From: Epiperipatus broadwayi
Lineage: Eukaryota > Onychophora > Udeonychophora > Euonychophora > Peripatidae
Direction: 5' to 3'
DNA length: 64,000 bases
Assembly: GCA_028023455.1 (NCBI GenBank)
Contig: JAQFVV010000036.1
Location: 6,445,576 to 6,509,575 of the forward strand
Shown here: positions 23,754-35,213 of the stretch, one piece after another
Numbering within the stretch: position 1 is the stretch's first letter
Layout of the letters: every line of letters begins with the position of its first letter
Notes under the pieces: generated by a model
What the model was told of the DNA's origin: nothing
What the model saw: the letters and a program-made list of their open reading frames with translations, nothing else
Databases searched by the model: none
Program-made: the position numbers and the translations under genes

Positions 23754-24965
23754 TTCTTACTGATAATTGACCCATTGCTAGTACAATAACCATCCCACAT
23801 ATGTCAATAAATGGATATCTAGTTATTATTAGCAAAATGATAAAACAAGTGCAAAAAACTGCTCAAACCATAACCACCCACAAATGACAATTATGATGAA
23901 TATTGCCTTTATGAGGACTTTTGGAGAGACATTTGCCTTACAGTGAGCTATTTATTAAAAAGGTTTTCTTTTTACTTTTTATCTTTATAATTAATAAAAA
24001 AAATTAAAAATCACTCTAGTTACACAATTCACATAAAAATAATAATTATTTAAATTAGATAAATACTATATAATATAATAAAAGTTTCTATCATAATTAG
24101 AAATAAAAAAAGCATATCACATAGCTTCAACTAGATAGAAATGATCTCTACAGCTTAAAAAATTTTGCTTATTGAATTCAGATTACTGTAATGTAAGAAT
24201 ATATATATCAATTTATGTTGTTTTTAAATGATTTTATTGAAGTTAGAAAATTGGTTTGTTTGTTAACTTTTGATCTTTTTTTAAGTTAGAATAAAATTTT
24301 AAAATCAAGGTTTCATATATATAAATTCAATAGAATTGTTTGAAATCTGTTATAGAACTAATTAATTCAAGCTTAATCCATATAAGACATTCATCTTTTC
24401 AGTAGATCACCTAATTTGTTAGATATGGAAAAGAGGGTGGGAAAATATTAAAAAAAATTTTTTTGCATATTTCAATTATAAATTCTTCTTACAACTTTCA
24501 TTTGTTTTAAATAATATTTGCAAGAGGGTAGTAAGATTTTTTCTTTCAATTTAATATTTTTTTAACATTTTAAAATCAATAATTAACAGATTTAAGTTCA
24601 ATACAATTTCTTGAAATGTTGTATATTTGTTTAAAATGCCTATGAAAATAATAAAAAACATTAAATTTTTAAAAAATTAAAAATTTCCAATCACAGTAAA
24701 AATGTTAAACACTTTTCACTTAAAAGAATATTTCATATATTTAATCACTTGTATAGACATATATTATTATGTACACATACTAAATATGAAATATATATAT
24801 ATATATATAAAGAGAATACATTTTAACTTATAGCAGAACTATCTAGTGATATATATATATGCAAAACCATAAAACAATACAATACTAGATTAAATCCAAA
24901 ATTTTACCAAAATCCTTACACAACCATGGTTTCATCTACTACAAATAGACCTTCTCAAGTGAAAA
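23754..24965. other. Intergenic, AT microsatellites
   Basis: Only low-complexity sequence. A (TA)n tract lies at about 24795-24810. Confidence 0.5.
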
Positions 24966-25220
24966 TCAAACTAAAGGAATTAACAAATATATACACACAA
25001 AAACAAACCTTCCCATAATTGATTTCAAACTCCACCTTCCCTTAATATCAAAAGAAGTCTTCATAAGATTGATAGCCTCAGAATCAAGAAGATTTATCAC
25101 CAAAGTCTCCTTTATTCTTCCTTTTAACTCATTCTTTTCATAAAAAATAACCGAAGCATTGTTAAACAATATTCTATTACCTGTATCCAATTCATGAATA
25201 TATAAAGCTGAGTTAAGATA
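24966..25220 (-). pseudogene. Second Penelope-like GIY-YIG C-terminal remnant
   Basis: The minus strand from about 25220 reads 'LNSALYIHELDTGNRILFNN', 'ASVIFYEKNELKGRIKETLV', 'SEAINLMKTSFDIKGRW'. This follows the Penelope tail: S-A-L-x-x-H-x-x-x-T-G-H-x-I, then V-I-F-x-E-x-N-x-x-x-R-x-I-K-E-x-L, then A-I-N and a late W. The GIY-YIG core itself is lost; an AT microsatellite lies immediately upstream (25217-25236). The frame is open for about 75 codons to the stop at 24966. Confidence 0.68.
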
Positions 25221-25337
25221 TATATATATATATCAACTATAAGTGCCCAATCAATTTAAAATACAATATAGATTTATATTTTCATTTACTGCCTCAATAT
25301 TAAAAATGTAAAAATAAGAGATAATTTTTATATATAT

Positions 25338-25600
25338 TAAATGCTTTTATTGACCATGCATTAAAAAGAAAAAAATAATTGTTTTTTAATCATAATTGGA
25401 GTTTTTAGATGTATCTTGAAATAAAAGCATGGGTGGTCCAGAAATTAATTAAGTCAATTCCTATTTTTTGTAGTAAGGGATTGACTTAACTAATTTCTGG
25501 ATCCCCCATGTTTTCTTTCAAGTTAAATCTAAAAATCCCAATTATGGTTGAAGAAACAATTATTTTTTTCTTTTTAGGGTATGCTCAATAAAAACACTTG
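25338..25600. repeat. Long hairpin repeat (about 123-nt arms)
   Basis: 25338-25461 pairs with 25478-25600 (TCCAGAAATTAATTAAGTCA against TGACTTAACTAATTTCTGGA; AAGAAAAAAATAATTGTTT against AAACAATTATTTTTTTCTTT). The arms are about 10-15% diverged and the loop is about 16 nt. No ORF and no clear TSD. Confidence 0.85.
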
Positions 25601-25999
25601 ATAGTAAAAAAAAAATCATCTCTATTATTCATATGGTTTCCTCATCCAAAATTCAGTTACAAAAGTGCATGTATATCTTAATCTTGAATATTTTGGCTTT
25701 TCAATTAACTTAAATTATCATTTATGACTACATTTTAATCACACATTCCTCTTTGTTTGCATAACATTCAATTTGGAAATTATTTACTCTCATTTTTATT
25801 CATTCTTTCAATAGAAGTCAGTCTCAAGATTATTTTTTACTACTTATAATCTTATGATTTTCTATTTGTCTATTTCATTAGAAGCAATCTTTGTAAAATT
25901 ATACATTTACTCAGTTTATTAATTTGTCATATTTTCAATTTTGACTACATTTAGTATTATTGCTATTCCTCTCTAATTATACACTTATCTCTTATTTAT

Positions 26000-26240
26000 G
26001 AATTTTTTTTTACTTCATTCAATTTTTTCTTATCCACTTATATATAAATTAATTGTTTCTAGGCCACTGGTATTCTCTATAAGCATGCTAAATTCTCCAA
26101 TATTTAAATTCATTCTCTGATAAAATGTTTTGAATAATTGGTCATTTTTATAGTCTTACTTATTGCATTTTATTATGTTATCCATTCATATCTCCTATCA
26201 TCATCTTCATATGTGATTTGATGCAGTAATGAAGTAACAG
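26000..26240 (-). pseudogene. LINE family D endonuclease fragment
   Basis: The minus strand contains 'MMIGDMNG' at about 26210, then after stops 'LFKTFYQRMNLNIGEFSML'. These align with 'MVIGDMNGHIEEID' and 'LLKEFCQRANLSIGNLSNM' of the long family-D LINE at 55.6 kb. G-D-M-N is the APE endonuclease GDxN motif. Small, stop-ridden and old. Confidence 0.65.
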
Positions 26241-26499
26241 ACCCTGAAGATAAAGTCCATAGCTAATGGCTTCATCTCTGTCACTTTTAGTGCTCTAAAT
26301 CAGTTGATTATTCACCCTACGTATTTTAGTATAGTAGTAAAATAATGGACTTTGAAGAGCAAGGTCTGTGGACTGTGCCCCAACAGCCACGGTGCTTAAA
26401 CTTTTTTTATGAATTACTAAGCAGTAAATCATTTAGTTATTTTATTACTTTATCTATTTAGCATATATACTTTTAGGCTATTTAATTATTATCAAAATA

Positions 26500-27842
26500 T
26501 CACAAAAGTAATTATAGATTTTAAGCAGGATGTAGTTCATTAATGGCTTTATTAAGATCTTCAAATCTGTTATTATAAACCTGATTTGATAGTCATTAAC
26601 TTTGTGATTTGTAAAGTTTATATATATTTGATATAGCTGATAAGCTCAATAACCATTAGTTGTTCTGAATCTATTATTGAGACTCCAATTATGTCTAAAA
26701 ATATCAAATCTAACTGACTTTGTTGATGAATATGGAAAAATAAATGTTTAAAACTTATAAAAATTCCAGTTTTTGCCCCATTATTTATCAATTGTTGATT
26801 CTTTATTAACTATATAAAAAGAAAATTTTGATTTGAAATATTGGCAAGTCCGTCTCATTTAAGAAATTTTTATATATTTTTGTGGAACAATTTTTCTTCT
26901 GATATCTGATAGAGGAATATATTAAAAAACAGAAAGCCATTACAAAGGATTAGAGCAATATTTCTTATTATATCTTGCTGGGTGTGCAAAACTTTACTGT
27001 GGGAACTTTTTTTTACAAAAAGGGGTACAGTATTCAGGTGAGAATACTAGTGATTGGAAAAGTTGTCTATAAAATACTTGCCAAATAGGACAAAGATTAT
27101 TCTTAAAAATTTATTTTGATCTAACCTTAGAAAATGAGATACAGTGATCCGAAGTTATTTGGTAGTATTGCATTTTAATCTATTCTTGCAAAATTTTAAA
27201 TTACTTATGAAAATTTCTATGTTGTTTAGAAAAAAACTGAGCATATTATCAACTGAATTAAAAATAAAACCCAGTCTTCAAAAAAGACTTCCAATGTTTT
27301 CAAATTCTTATTGAGAAGCTTTTCTGTTTCAGAAAAAGGCATTTTTTTGATAAGTCTGGCAATATTATCAGCATAGATGAAAATTCTGCATTTTGTTCCT
27401 GGAAGGCCATTGGTGAATATATTAAATAAAGTAGATGAGAGAATGAAACTCTGTAATAGATTATTTGTAACATTTTGTATCTGCTGTGCTTATAATATAA
27501 TGCCATTTGAAGTTTTTGTTGGAGACCATAATTGTCAAGTAAATTAATAGTTTTGCCCCATTTACAAATTTAATTTTTTTTTTCATTTTTAAACTGAGTT
27601 TAGATCAATAAAGATGGCATTACTTTTTAATTTATTTTAAAAGTGAATGTTTAAAGATAAACTTATTCCCAACAGTGTGTTCTTGGCCTAAATTCTGTCT
27701 GCTCTATAAGTGGATGACTCATAAAATTATTGATAATATAATTCTTTCATAAAACTTGTAGAAAACACATCGTAATAGTATGTTAACTTTTTGGATTATG
27801 TTATAGATTTATTTTTAAAATTGCTAACAGTTTTATGTTTAA
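26500..27842 (-). mobile_element. Jockey/CR1-like LINE remnant with RT domain, minus strand
   Basis: Conceptual minus-strand translation gives 'IEQTEFRPRTHCWE' near 27700 (F-R-P-G-R-S-type motif), 'AIFIDLNSV' near 27615 (motif A), 'ILSSTLFNIFTNGLPGTK' (G-S-x-L-S-P-x-L-F-N-I-Y-x-N-D-x-P, motif B), and 'CRIFIYADNIARLIKKMPFS' (motif C with Y-A-D-D decayed to Y-A-D-N). A post-RT region follows with 'DLIFLDIIGVSIIDSE'. The motif C change and many stops make it inactive. The P element at 27829-28169 is inserted at its upstream side. Confidence 0.75.
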
Positions 27843-28169
27843 CACAGGCAAAACTCTCCATACAGCAGTGCCACTCAGTGCCAGCCAGAGTAATCAATAG
27901 ATGCCAGAAGGCCTATGCATAAAATCTCCATCTAGTGCATACTCATCCAATATCCCCAGACTAGTTTATGACTTGTGGCATTTGTCAGTGAAGAGCCTTG
28001 GATCTGAGAGCACTGCATCTAGATCTTAGGATCTAAGCCTTCTGGCATTCATTGATTACTCTGGCTGGCACTGAGTGGCACTACTGTATGGACAGTTTTG
28101 CCTGTGTTAATAACAGTTATGTGCAAGCATAAGAAATGGTGATCATGTGATGTTTAGTTTTACGTTTAA
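27829..28169. repeat. P-family hairpin element with 14-bp TSDs
   Basis: AGTTTTATGTTTAA (27829-27842) and AGTTTTACGTTTAA (28156-28169) bracket a 313-bp element. The left arm starts CACAGGCAAAACTCTCCAT and runs through the core (CAGTGAAGAGCCTTGGATCT). The right arm returns from GCCTTCTGGCATTCATTGAT and ends with the one-sided tail AATAACAGTTATGTGCAAGC ... GATCATGTGATGTTT. Its loop keeps more of the core than the 8.2 and 9.5-kb copies. Confidence 0.9.
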
Positions 28170-28289
28170 AGAATTTATTTATAATTGTGACTTTATGAAT
28201 AATGTTTATGAAAAATTTCATCAGAATTTGATTATTGTTTTCGTAAGATATAATCATAAGGTTATGAAGTAGTTAATCCATCTCTGACA

Positions 28290-28520
28290 TAAAAGGCTTG
28301 ATTTGAACTTACAGCTCCCTACAGCTATCCATTCCATCTTATACAAGTGATACCCTTGATCACATATGTGAAAAACATAAATGATCTCCAATATATGTAT
28401 TTTATGCTGAACCACCACTCATCAGTTGGTCCAGATTATCTCCCACACACAGAAATAATCAGTGCTCAGTTTATATTAAAATAGCAAATCTTCAAACTTT
28501 CATGGACAGGCTTCAATCTT
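28290..28520 (-). repeat. S3 dispersed repeat
   Basis: Shares TTTTATGCTGAACCACCACT, CATCAGTTGGTCCAGATTAT and AATCAGTGCTCAGTTTATAT with the copies at 45.6 and 49.7 kb. The left part is diverged. Confidence 0.72.
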
Positions 28521-28928
28521 CTACATGTGTAAAAACCTTTTTTAAAAATAATGCTTTTACATAAATAGTACTAGCCAACTAAAGAGTTTTGAATAGCAAA
28601 TGTTGATGCAATGAAAGTTATGGTCCACTATATAGCAATATTAAAAAAGATATAAAAAAAAATTGTGAAAGTTGTAGAATATAAAATGAAAAAGTTTATA
28701 GTAAAAGGTGATAATAAAAATATATTTAAGTCAATGAAAAGTAACAGAAAAAATAGAAATAAAATATTAGAAAAAAGAAAGAGAAGTTTTAAAAAATGGG
28801 ATAAAAGGAATAGAATGTAAATGATACTAATTTAATGAGTGTATAGTATATAGAACATCTTTTATAGCAATATTCAAACATGGAGTAGTACATTGCATTG
28901 CTTAGCATAATATTAAACTAAAAGAACG

Positions 28929-29031
28929 TCAAGCATTGGTGGTCGAGAGATCAGCAACAGCTGCTTTACAAGCAGTTGTCCCAAGTTAGTGGGTTCACTT
29001 CCCGGCTGATGCTATGACACATGAGAAAAAG
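28929..29031 (+). repeat. S1 tRNA-derived SINE
   Basis: TCAAGCATTGGTGGTCGAGA start, GGTCGAGAGATCAGC box A region, TTACAAGCAGTTGTCC, GGGTTCACTTCCCGGC box B, ATGCTATGACACATGAG and an A-rich tail. Confidence 0.85.
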
Positions 29032-29486
29032 AAAATAATGTGCATGTGCAAAAACCAGAGCAGATTGCTGGATGAAGTAAGAATAATGATTAATTTAATG
29101 GTAGACAATGTCTAAAAAGTTAAAGAATGTTAAAAGAGTAAACGATATTAATATGTATAAATTGGTTTTATAAATATGCAAAAGAGCAGAAAGACAAATA
29201 TATGGAGACAGTTGGAGCAAGATTTTATAATTTAAAAAAACTTACAAGTGTTAGCATCGCAAACAATATGAGATGGAAAAAAATCAATAGTTTTCAAAAG
29301 GTAAACAAAAAAAAGATAAATAGTTGTGATGATTATAAGAAAAGAAAGAATATATAAATTATTATTATGGAGGATGTTTCACCTAAAAAATTTAAGAATT
29401 ATAAACAAGTGAAATTGAAAACGGATAGAAAGTAAATCAAAAATCTCAACCGTATATAAGATAGAAAGTCTTGGATCTTTACTTTA

Positions 29487-29772
29487 GGATAATATATTGG
29501 ACTATTTCCATTATCTATCATTAAATATTGAATGTCTAGATAATTTTAAACTTTATTTAAAAAATTTCAAATATAAACAACTGTTAATAATAACACACAA
29601 ATAGGAAACACGGGTTAGTAGATTACACAATGTTTCAAATGGGATTATTCTCTATTTCTCTTTAAGTGTTGCTGGCTAATCGGTGACTGTATTAGCATAG
29701 GAGTCAAACTTACACCTTTCGATTCTTATCAAATTTTAAGGCAACACTCTAACCAACTGAGCTATTCTGTCA
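29487..29772 (-). repeat. S2 tRNA-derived SINE, near full length
   Basis: On the minus strand the head reads GACAGAATAGCTCAGTTGG, with TTAGAGTGTT following (good box A), and a decayed box B lies further in. The body contains the complements of AAATATAAACAACTGTTAAT and TTGGACTATTTCCATTATCT, shared with the other S2 copies. About 285 bp. Confidence 0.78.
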
Positions 29773-30246
29773 AGGACAACAGTCAAAAGAAATTCCATAT
29801 ATGTATCTATATGATGGTTACAAAAGAGTTGATTAAGAGTTAGTTTTAAATGTAAACAAATTAGAATTATTATATATATGTTTAAGCAGTATAACCATTA
29901 ATTTAAAGAAGCAAAATATTATTAACAACAAATGAATATCAATTTTACATATTTTAAGTTCTCAAACTAAATTTGTTAAAATTACATATGGAGAATTGAA
30001 TCGTGTTTCATTTTATGTTCGCCTAATGATAATTTATTGATGAATAATTCAAAAACTGTTATATTTAAGAAACTTTATGATTATATGTCAAATTATATAT
30101 GAATGCAATACTTGATATGTACAGAAATCAAGATGCAGAACTGAGAAATGATTTAAAAAACATCAGCTTTTATATAAACATATAAAAAAAGGGAGTGATA
30201 CAAGGATAACTTTTGTTTTCTTTGATCATTAAAAAACATATAATTG
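29773..30246. other. Intergenic, nothing recognised
   Basis: AT-rich, no supported feature. Confidence 0.5.
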
Positions 30247-30345
30247 TCAAGCGTTGGTGGTCGAGTGGTCAGCGTACTGCCTTACACGCAGTTGTCCCGG
30301 GTTCGAGGTTCGCTTCCTGGCCGATGCTTTGACACATGAAAAAAA
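30247..30345 (+). repeat. S1 tRNA-derived SINE, best-preserved promoter boxes
   Basis: TCAAGCGTTGGTGGTCGAGT start. TGGTCGAGTGG matches the RNA polymerase III box A consensus and GGGTTCGAGGTTCGC carries box B. The ACTGCCTTACACGCAGT segment folds as an anticodon arm with loop CTTACAC. It ends ATGCTTTGACACATGA plus A's. Flanking ACATATAATT and ACATAATTTT look like a short imperfect TSD. Confidence 0.87.
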
Positions 30346-30982
30346 CATAATTTTACTTATAATTTTAATCTAAATAAATTAGAATTCTTCATTGGAAAAG
30401 AAACCATAATAAAAGGAAAACCAAAAAAACATTTTTTATTAATGTTTACTAAGGCAATAAACTTAAAGCATGTGTGGTTGAAAATGCGAAGATAGGGACC
30501 TCTACAGGTCTTAACTACAAGCTTACATATTGGAAGAAAAGCGGCGAACCCTTCTTTACTTCAACCTACTTTCTATATAAATAGGTAAAACTGAAGCGGT
30601 TAGATCTGAGAGCGTAGAGCTATTCAATACTTCACTGATTAAGTCCACAATTTCTATTATACATTAGTATTCGCGAAATCTTTCGATTTACAACGAGTCA
30701 ATGGAAAGATTTTATAGTTAGAAATCTATTACGATAATTTTTATTAATAAAAACAGAAAATTCTTAATTAATAGGCAAAATTAACAAATCTGGGTATATT
30801 ATATGATATTTATTTTTGGCAAATTAAAAAATTTTAACAATTGAAAATGATTGCAAAAGTAATTTAAAAATACTTTTGAACTTTATAATTGTCAAAGTTA
30901 ATATTTGTTGTTAATACTTAATAGTTGTATTTATGATTTGTATAGTTAATAATCTATAAAGGATGTTTATATATATATATAT
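30346..30982. other. Intergenic; unassigned more complex patch at 30480-30650
   Basis: 30480-30650 has higher complexity (AAAAGCGGCGAACCCTTC; TATATAAATAGG) but no recognised gene. The rest is AT-rich and ends in a (TA)n tract at about 30967-30985. Confidence 0.35.
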
Positions 30983-31280
30983 ATATAATAATAATTCAAA
31001 CAAATATATTTAACACAGTATTCAAAATTAAATAATATATTCTTTACCAGAAGTACTTTCAATTGTTTCACTGACAATCTTTATCAACTGTTAATACAAA
31101 CGTACAAAAAATAAAAACTTGCATTACGTTTGTATTAACAATTGATAAAGATTGTCAGTGAAACAATTGAAAGTACTTCTGGTAAAGAATATATTATTTA
31201 ATTTTGAATACTGTGTTAAATATATTTGTTTGAATTATTATTATATAATTTAAAAATACAGACATTTAATGGTTGTAGTT
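30983..31280. repeat. Hairpin element H2 (122-nt arms, nearly perfect)
   Basis: 30983-31104 and 31125-31246 are reverse complements with very few mismatches around a 20-nt loop. The inner half (TACCAGAAGTACTTTCAATT) and the right-hand unpaired tail (ATACAGACATTTAATGG, 31257-31273) match the H1 hairpin at 16.7 kb in inverted orientation. TA microsatellites lie on both outer sides, so any TSD would be hidden in the (TA)n target. Confidence 0.9.
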
Positions 31281-34200
31281 ATATATATATATATATATGT
31301 TTATAAGAAATACAAAGAGCAAATTTTCATTGCATTTGTTCCATTTAAATCAATAAATCTGTGAAAATCTTTTATTTGAAATAAGCAGATATATATATAT
31401 TGTAACCTAGTGTTATTGACACTTGGTTTACTTGGCATTATTTCTGCAGGAAATTAATGCTATTCTTTAAAGAAATAAAAAGATAAAATAACAATAGTAA
31501 TAATTGATTAATAAAGTATGCTATTCACTCACTTTGGCATGTTTTGGGTGAATAACTAATAGATTTAATAACTCAATGTCATTTATAAATAGAGAACATG
31601 AATAATTTAATTGAGATATTAATAATTAGAGCAAATTAATATGGTATAAAAGCTAAACAGTAATTGATATTGGATGGGTAGAGGGGGGAGTGGATGAATG
31701 TCTTCTCATAAAGCACAATAACTTCTGGTAATTTATTTTTGTAAAAAAAGAAAAAAAAAGAAATAATGTTTAAAGAATTATACATCACTGATTGTTAATT
31801 TAATGTATTTATTATTATTTTTGATATTGTCAAATTACTTTGTAATCCAGGTAAATAATACTAAAACTATATGATTGTAATAGGTTTTTCCTTTCTTTTG
31901 TTTATGTTATAATCAAATGATTATTTTTCTGTAAGAGGTCGCTAAAGTAAAGAAAAAAAAAATAACAACAAAACAGGACAGCCAATTACATAATCGAGAT
32001 TTTTTTTTTTTTGAAAAAAGATATAGTCTGCTTTTAGTTTTCAAGGAAGGAACAGTGCTGAAATTTGGTAACTCAATTTTTTCATTTTATTTTGCAGAAA
32101 TAAATGTAATCAAAGTAAAATTTAATAATATAATGTGTGGCTAAATTTTTTTGATAAGATATCCTGATTTTCTTTGCCATCTACCTATTTAAAGACCTTT
32201 TATACTTAAAAATTTATTGCCTCACGCTAAAGTTAAAAATGACAGAATTAACTAAGGGAATCACGAAAAGTGTTATTATGTCTAAATTAAGGAAGATAAA
32301 TGATTTCCAAGTGAGAAATAATTATTTAGTAACTTTGTATCACTTGTTAATATTTGCTTGGTATAGAAAAAAAAAATGCTATAACAAAATATTTCTTGTT
32401 AAAGTTTTGAAACGAATTTATACTGTATTAATTGAGGAATTTATTCCTAATTATTCTTAAATAACACATCCACTTTATTTAGTTTAAGATAGTATGCTAC
32501 CAACTATTTTTGAATGTTCCTTTATTAAAATTAAAATTATTATACTTTTATTCTATGATGCCCATTGATTTCAGATGTTGATCAAAGTATACACGGTAAC
32601 ATAAGTTTATTATAATCAGTGTATTTACTTATCCTGCCCAGATATAGCATTGGTATATGCTTAATATTCGCATAGGTAATAATTATAATGTATTTATTTT
32701 GTGGGATGAAAAATGATCTCCCCAAAAGCTTTGTTTTCCATGAGAGGAAGATTTTAAATATAATGTTCAGGTATGTTTATAGCCCAAGTGATCGATTCTC
32801 ATAGATAGGACGATCAAGAATTTATCTAGCATTTAGTATGCTTCATTCGTTTAAATCCCAGGAGAGGATTGTATTTGGTATGTGTTTGTTGTATGCCCAA
32901 GTAAGAGGCAAGAAACCACCAAAATATTTTAATGTAGTAGATTACTCTACAGACCTTCGTTGTTATTCCATGTTCCTCATGTGAAAATAAAGATAGCTCC
33001 ACCATGGAAGGTGTTGATTATTGTGCTTAATTTTGAAAGTTCGGGCAAGATAAAGGTTATATTGGAGGTGTTAGTTCCTCAAGATCCACTTTAGTATAAA
33101 TAGTGCATTAGTAACTAGGATCGATATCTGTATTGTGCTGCTAAATATTGCTAGTATTTGACAAGTAAATCAATGGAGAAAGTAATTAAAATTGCGTAAT
33201 TTAAAATGCTTATAACATGAAGGAATATTCAAATGCAATATTTAATTCTGGTTAGTAATTAAATAATACTCATATTTAAAATTATACTATGAATAAAATT
33301 TGTATCATAACTTAAGTTAGCATTAAGTTAAACGTAAGAAGGTAAATGTGACTTCTGATAACTGGCCTATAATTAGAATAGGTTATCCCATTAAAGACCA
33401 TAAATAAAGTAAATGTATTAGAAATAAATTTAATATTTTGCGTATTGCAGATGATTGGATTAATCATTAAAAAAAAAAAAAAATAGTCAATAATTTTGAA
33501 TAAAAGCTTCTACAAGGTTACCAAAATTTAATAATTAATGTATTGGTAATGAAATGTACTTGTAGTTAATCAATCCATATGATTGCATACAGGAGAAGTA
33601 GTAACCTCTAGTCCATAACCAAAAGAGTATACAGATTAATATCAGTTATATTTTATATTTTTGTATTACTATGGGATTATTGAATAAATGTTCATATATT
33701 TTTTTGTGATAATAATAAATTATAGTCTTGTTAAAATTTGTTGTAGATTCATTTTTTTTTGTTTTTATATGCTAAATATAAGTGTTTGCACAATATTTGC
33801 AAAACCTTTTCTTGAGTCCGAAATCATTCCAAATTCTTAAAAACTTAATATACCAGATAAATAAAGTTAAGCAGATCGGAATATGTCATTATATTTTAGT
33901 TTAATGATAATTATTTATGGAGTTGAAAACTTAAGACTAAACATTCACCTTTGTGTAAAAAAAAAAAAAAATGAATTTATTCCCAAACCATTAACTTTGG
34001 TTGCACATTATTCCATTCCCATTTAGTTAAATCGTCTAAGTAATAAATCTTAGTTATATTATTGTGTTGTCATGGATGATGGAAGGACACAAAAAGCACC
34101 CTTGTCTTTTTATTATTCTGACTGAGATTCTGAAAAAAAAAAGGGCTGTGTTATTCAAAATTATACGTCATTATTGAATAGAATTATCATCTCTTTAAAT

Positions 34201-35099
34201 AATATAGCAGTTGATATGAGAGATGAAGACACATTGAATTTAAGTAAAATAAATGTTTCCTATAGCCGACCAGAATGCCAGTCATATGCGACAACACAAT
34301 ACCACCGAGCATTTCCTTACATGAAACAAAGAACCCTGAGATTAATATTATTATAATTATTCTTTAAATTAGTAAGTGATCAATTATTGTTGTTATTACA
34401 ATCGTGGCATGGCTTAAGAGAATTGAATGTACAATTGTATTATATGAAAAGTATTTTAGATCATATTGGAAAATTAATGGATATGTTGCTTTATTTTGGT
34501 TGCCTTAACAACAAACGGAAAAACTAGTGTCCTGGGTGCAGGAGAGGAAATCTTATTGGGTTAGAATATATATAAAGTAAAAAAAAGCTATGTAATGACA
34601 TTAGAGAAAAATTATTGCTATTTCGAGCAAAGATTGGAACTGTGTACACAAATTACAAGATGTTTAAATGGTCTAAGAATTTAGACTTCTGATATAGTTG
34701 ATGTGGTAATTATAAGAAAAATATAAAAACATTTATTTTTGAAATATAGGTTGTTGTATAAAAAATAAGATATACATGGTGAGAAAAAAACATAAAAATG
34801 AAAAAGAGATTTTGAAAGTTTCTTAATTAAGCTTTTATGATACAATAGGGAAATGTGAAGAAATAATATTGGAAGTAATGAAACAGTTTTTATCAAAAAT
34901 AGATTAAAAAAATTAAGTAGAATCCATCAGTGTTGAAAGAATGGCTTGATAATTGTCTTAGAATAGAATAATGGGTGAAAGGCTGTATTTTGATTTGTAA
35001 TAGTAAAATACATTTCAGGTGAAGAGAATGTTTAACTTGGCTAATATAATTTCCAGGCATATATCTTTTTATGCCCAGAAATTCCTGAATTTCTCTAAG
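31281..35099. other. Long intergenic stretch, nothing recognised
   Basis: Open frames at 32239-32460 and 34174-34356 show no domain and no splice or family context. Homopolymer and TA runs are scattered through it. 32730-33180 is slightly more complex but unassigned. Confidence 0.45.
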
Positions 35100-35213
35100 A
35101 AAAAAGCATTTTGGTGGTCAAGTGGTCAGCACAGCTGCCTTACAAATAGTTGTCCCGGGTTAGCGGGTTCGCCTCCCGGCCGATGCTATGACACGTGAAA
35201 AAAAAAGCATTTT
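35100..35213 (+). repeat. S1 tRNA-derived SINE with 13-bp TSDs
   Basis: AAAAAAGCATTTT occurs at 35100-35112 and 35201-35213. Between them: GGTGGTCAAGTGGTCAGCAC, TTGTCCCGGGTTAGCGGG, TTCGCCTCCCGGCCGATGC and TATGACACGTGA plus A's. The usual TCAAGC leader is missing, so this is a 5'-truncated but clearly retroposed copy. Confidence 0.92.

Noticed and set aside
24195-25240. Multiple ATATAT tracts as possible promoters or origins
   Set aside because: TA microsatellites are everywhere in this AT-rich window; no supporting context.
30247-30345. Functional tRNA gene
   Set aside because: Box A and box B are good, but acceptor-stem pairing is absent and the copy carries a SINE 3' end with an A tail.
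32239-32460. 73-codon plus-strand frame starting ATG
   Set aside because: No domain, AT-driven composition, no conserved neighbour; likely chance.
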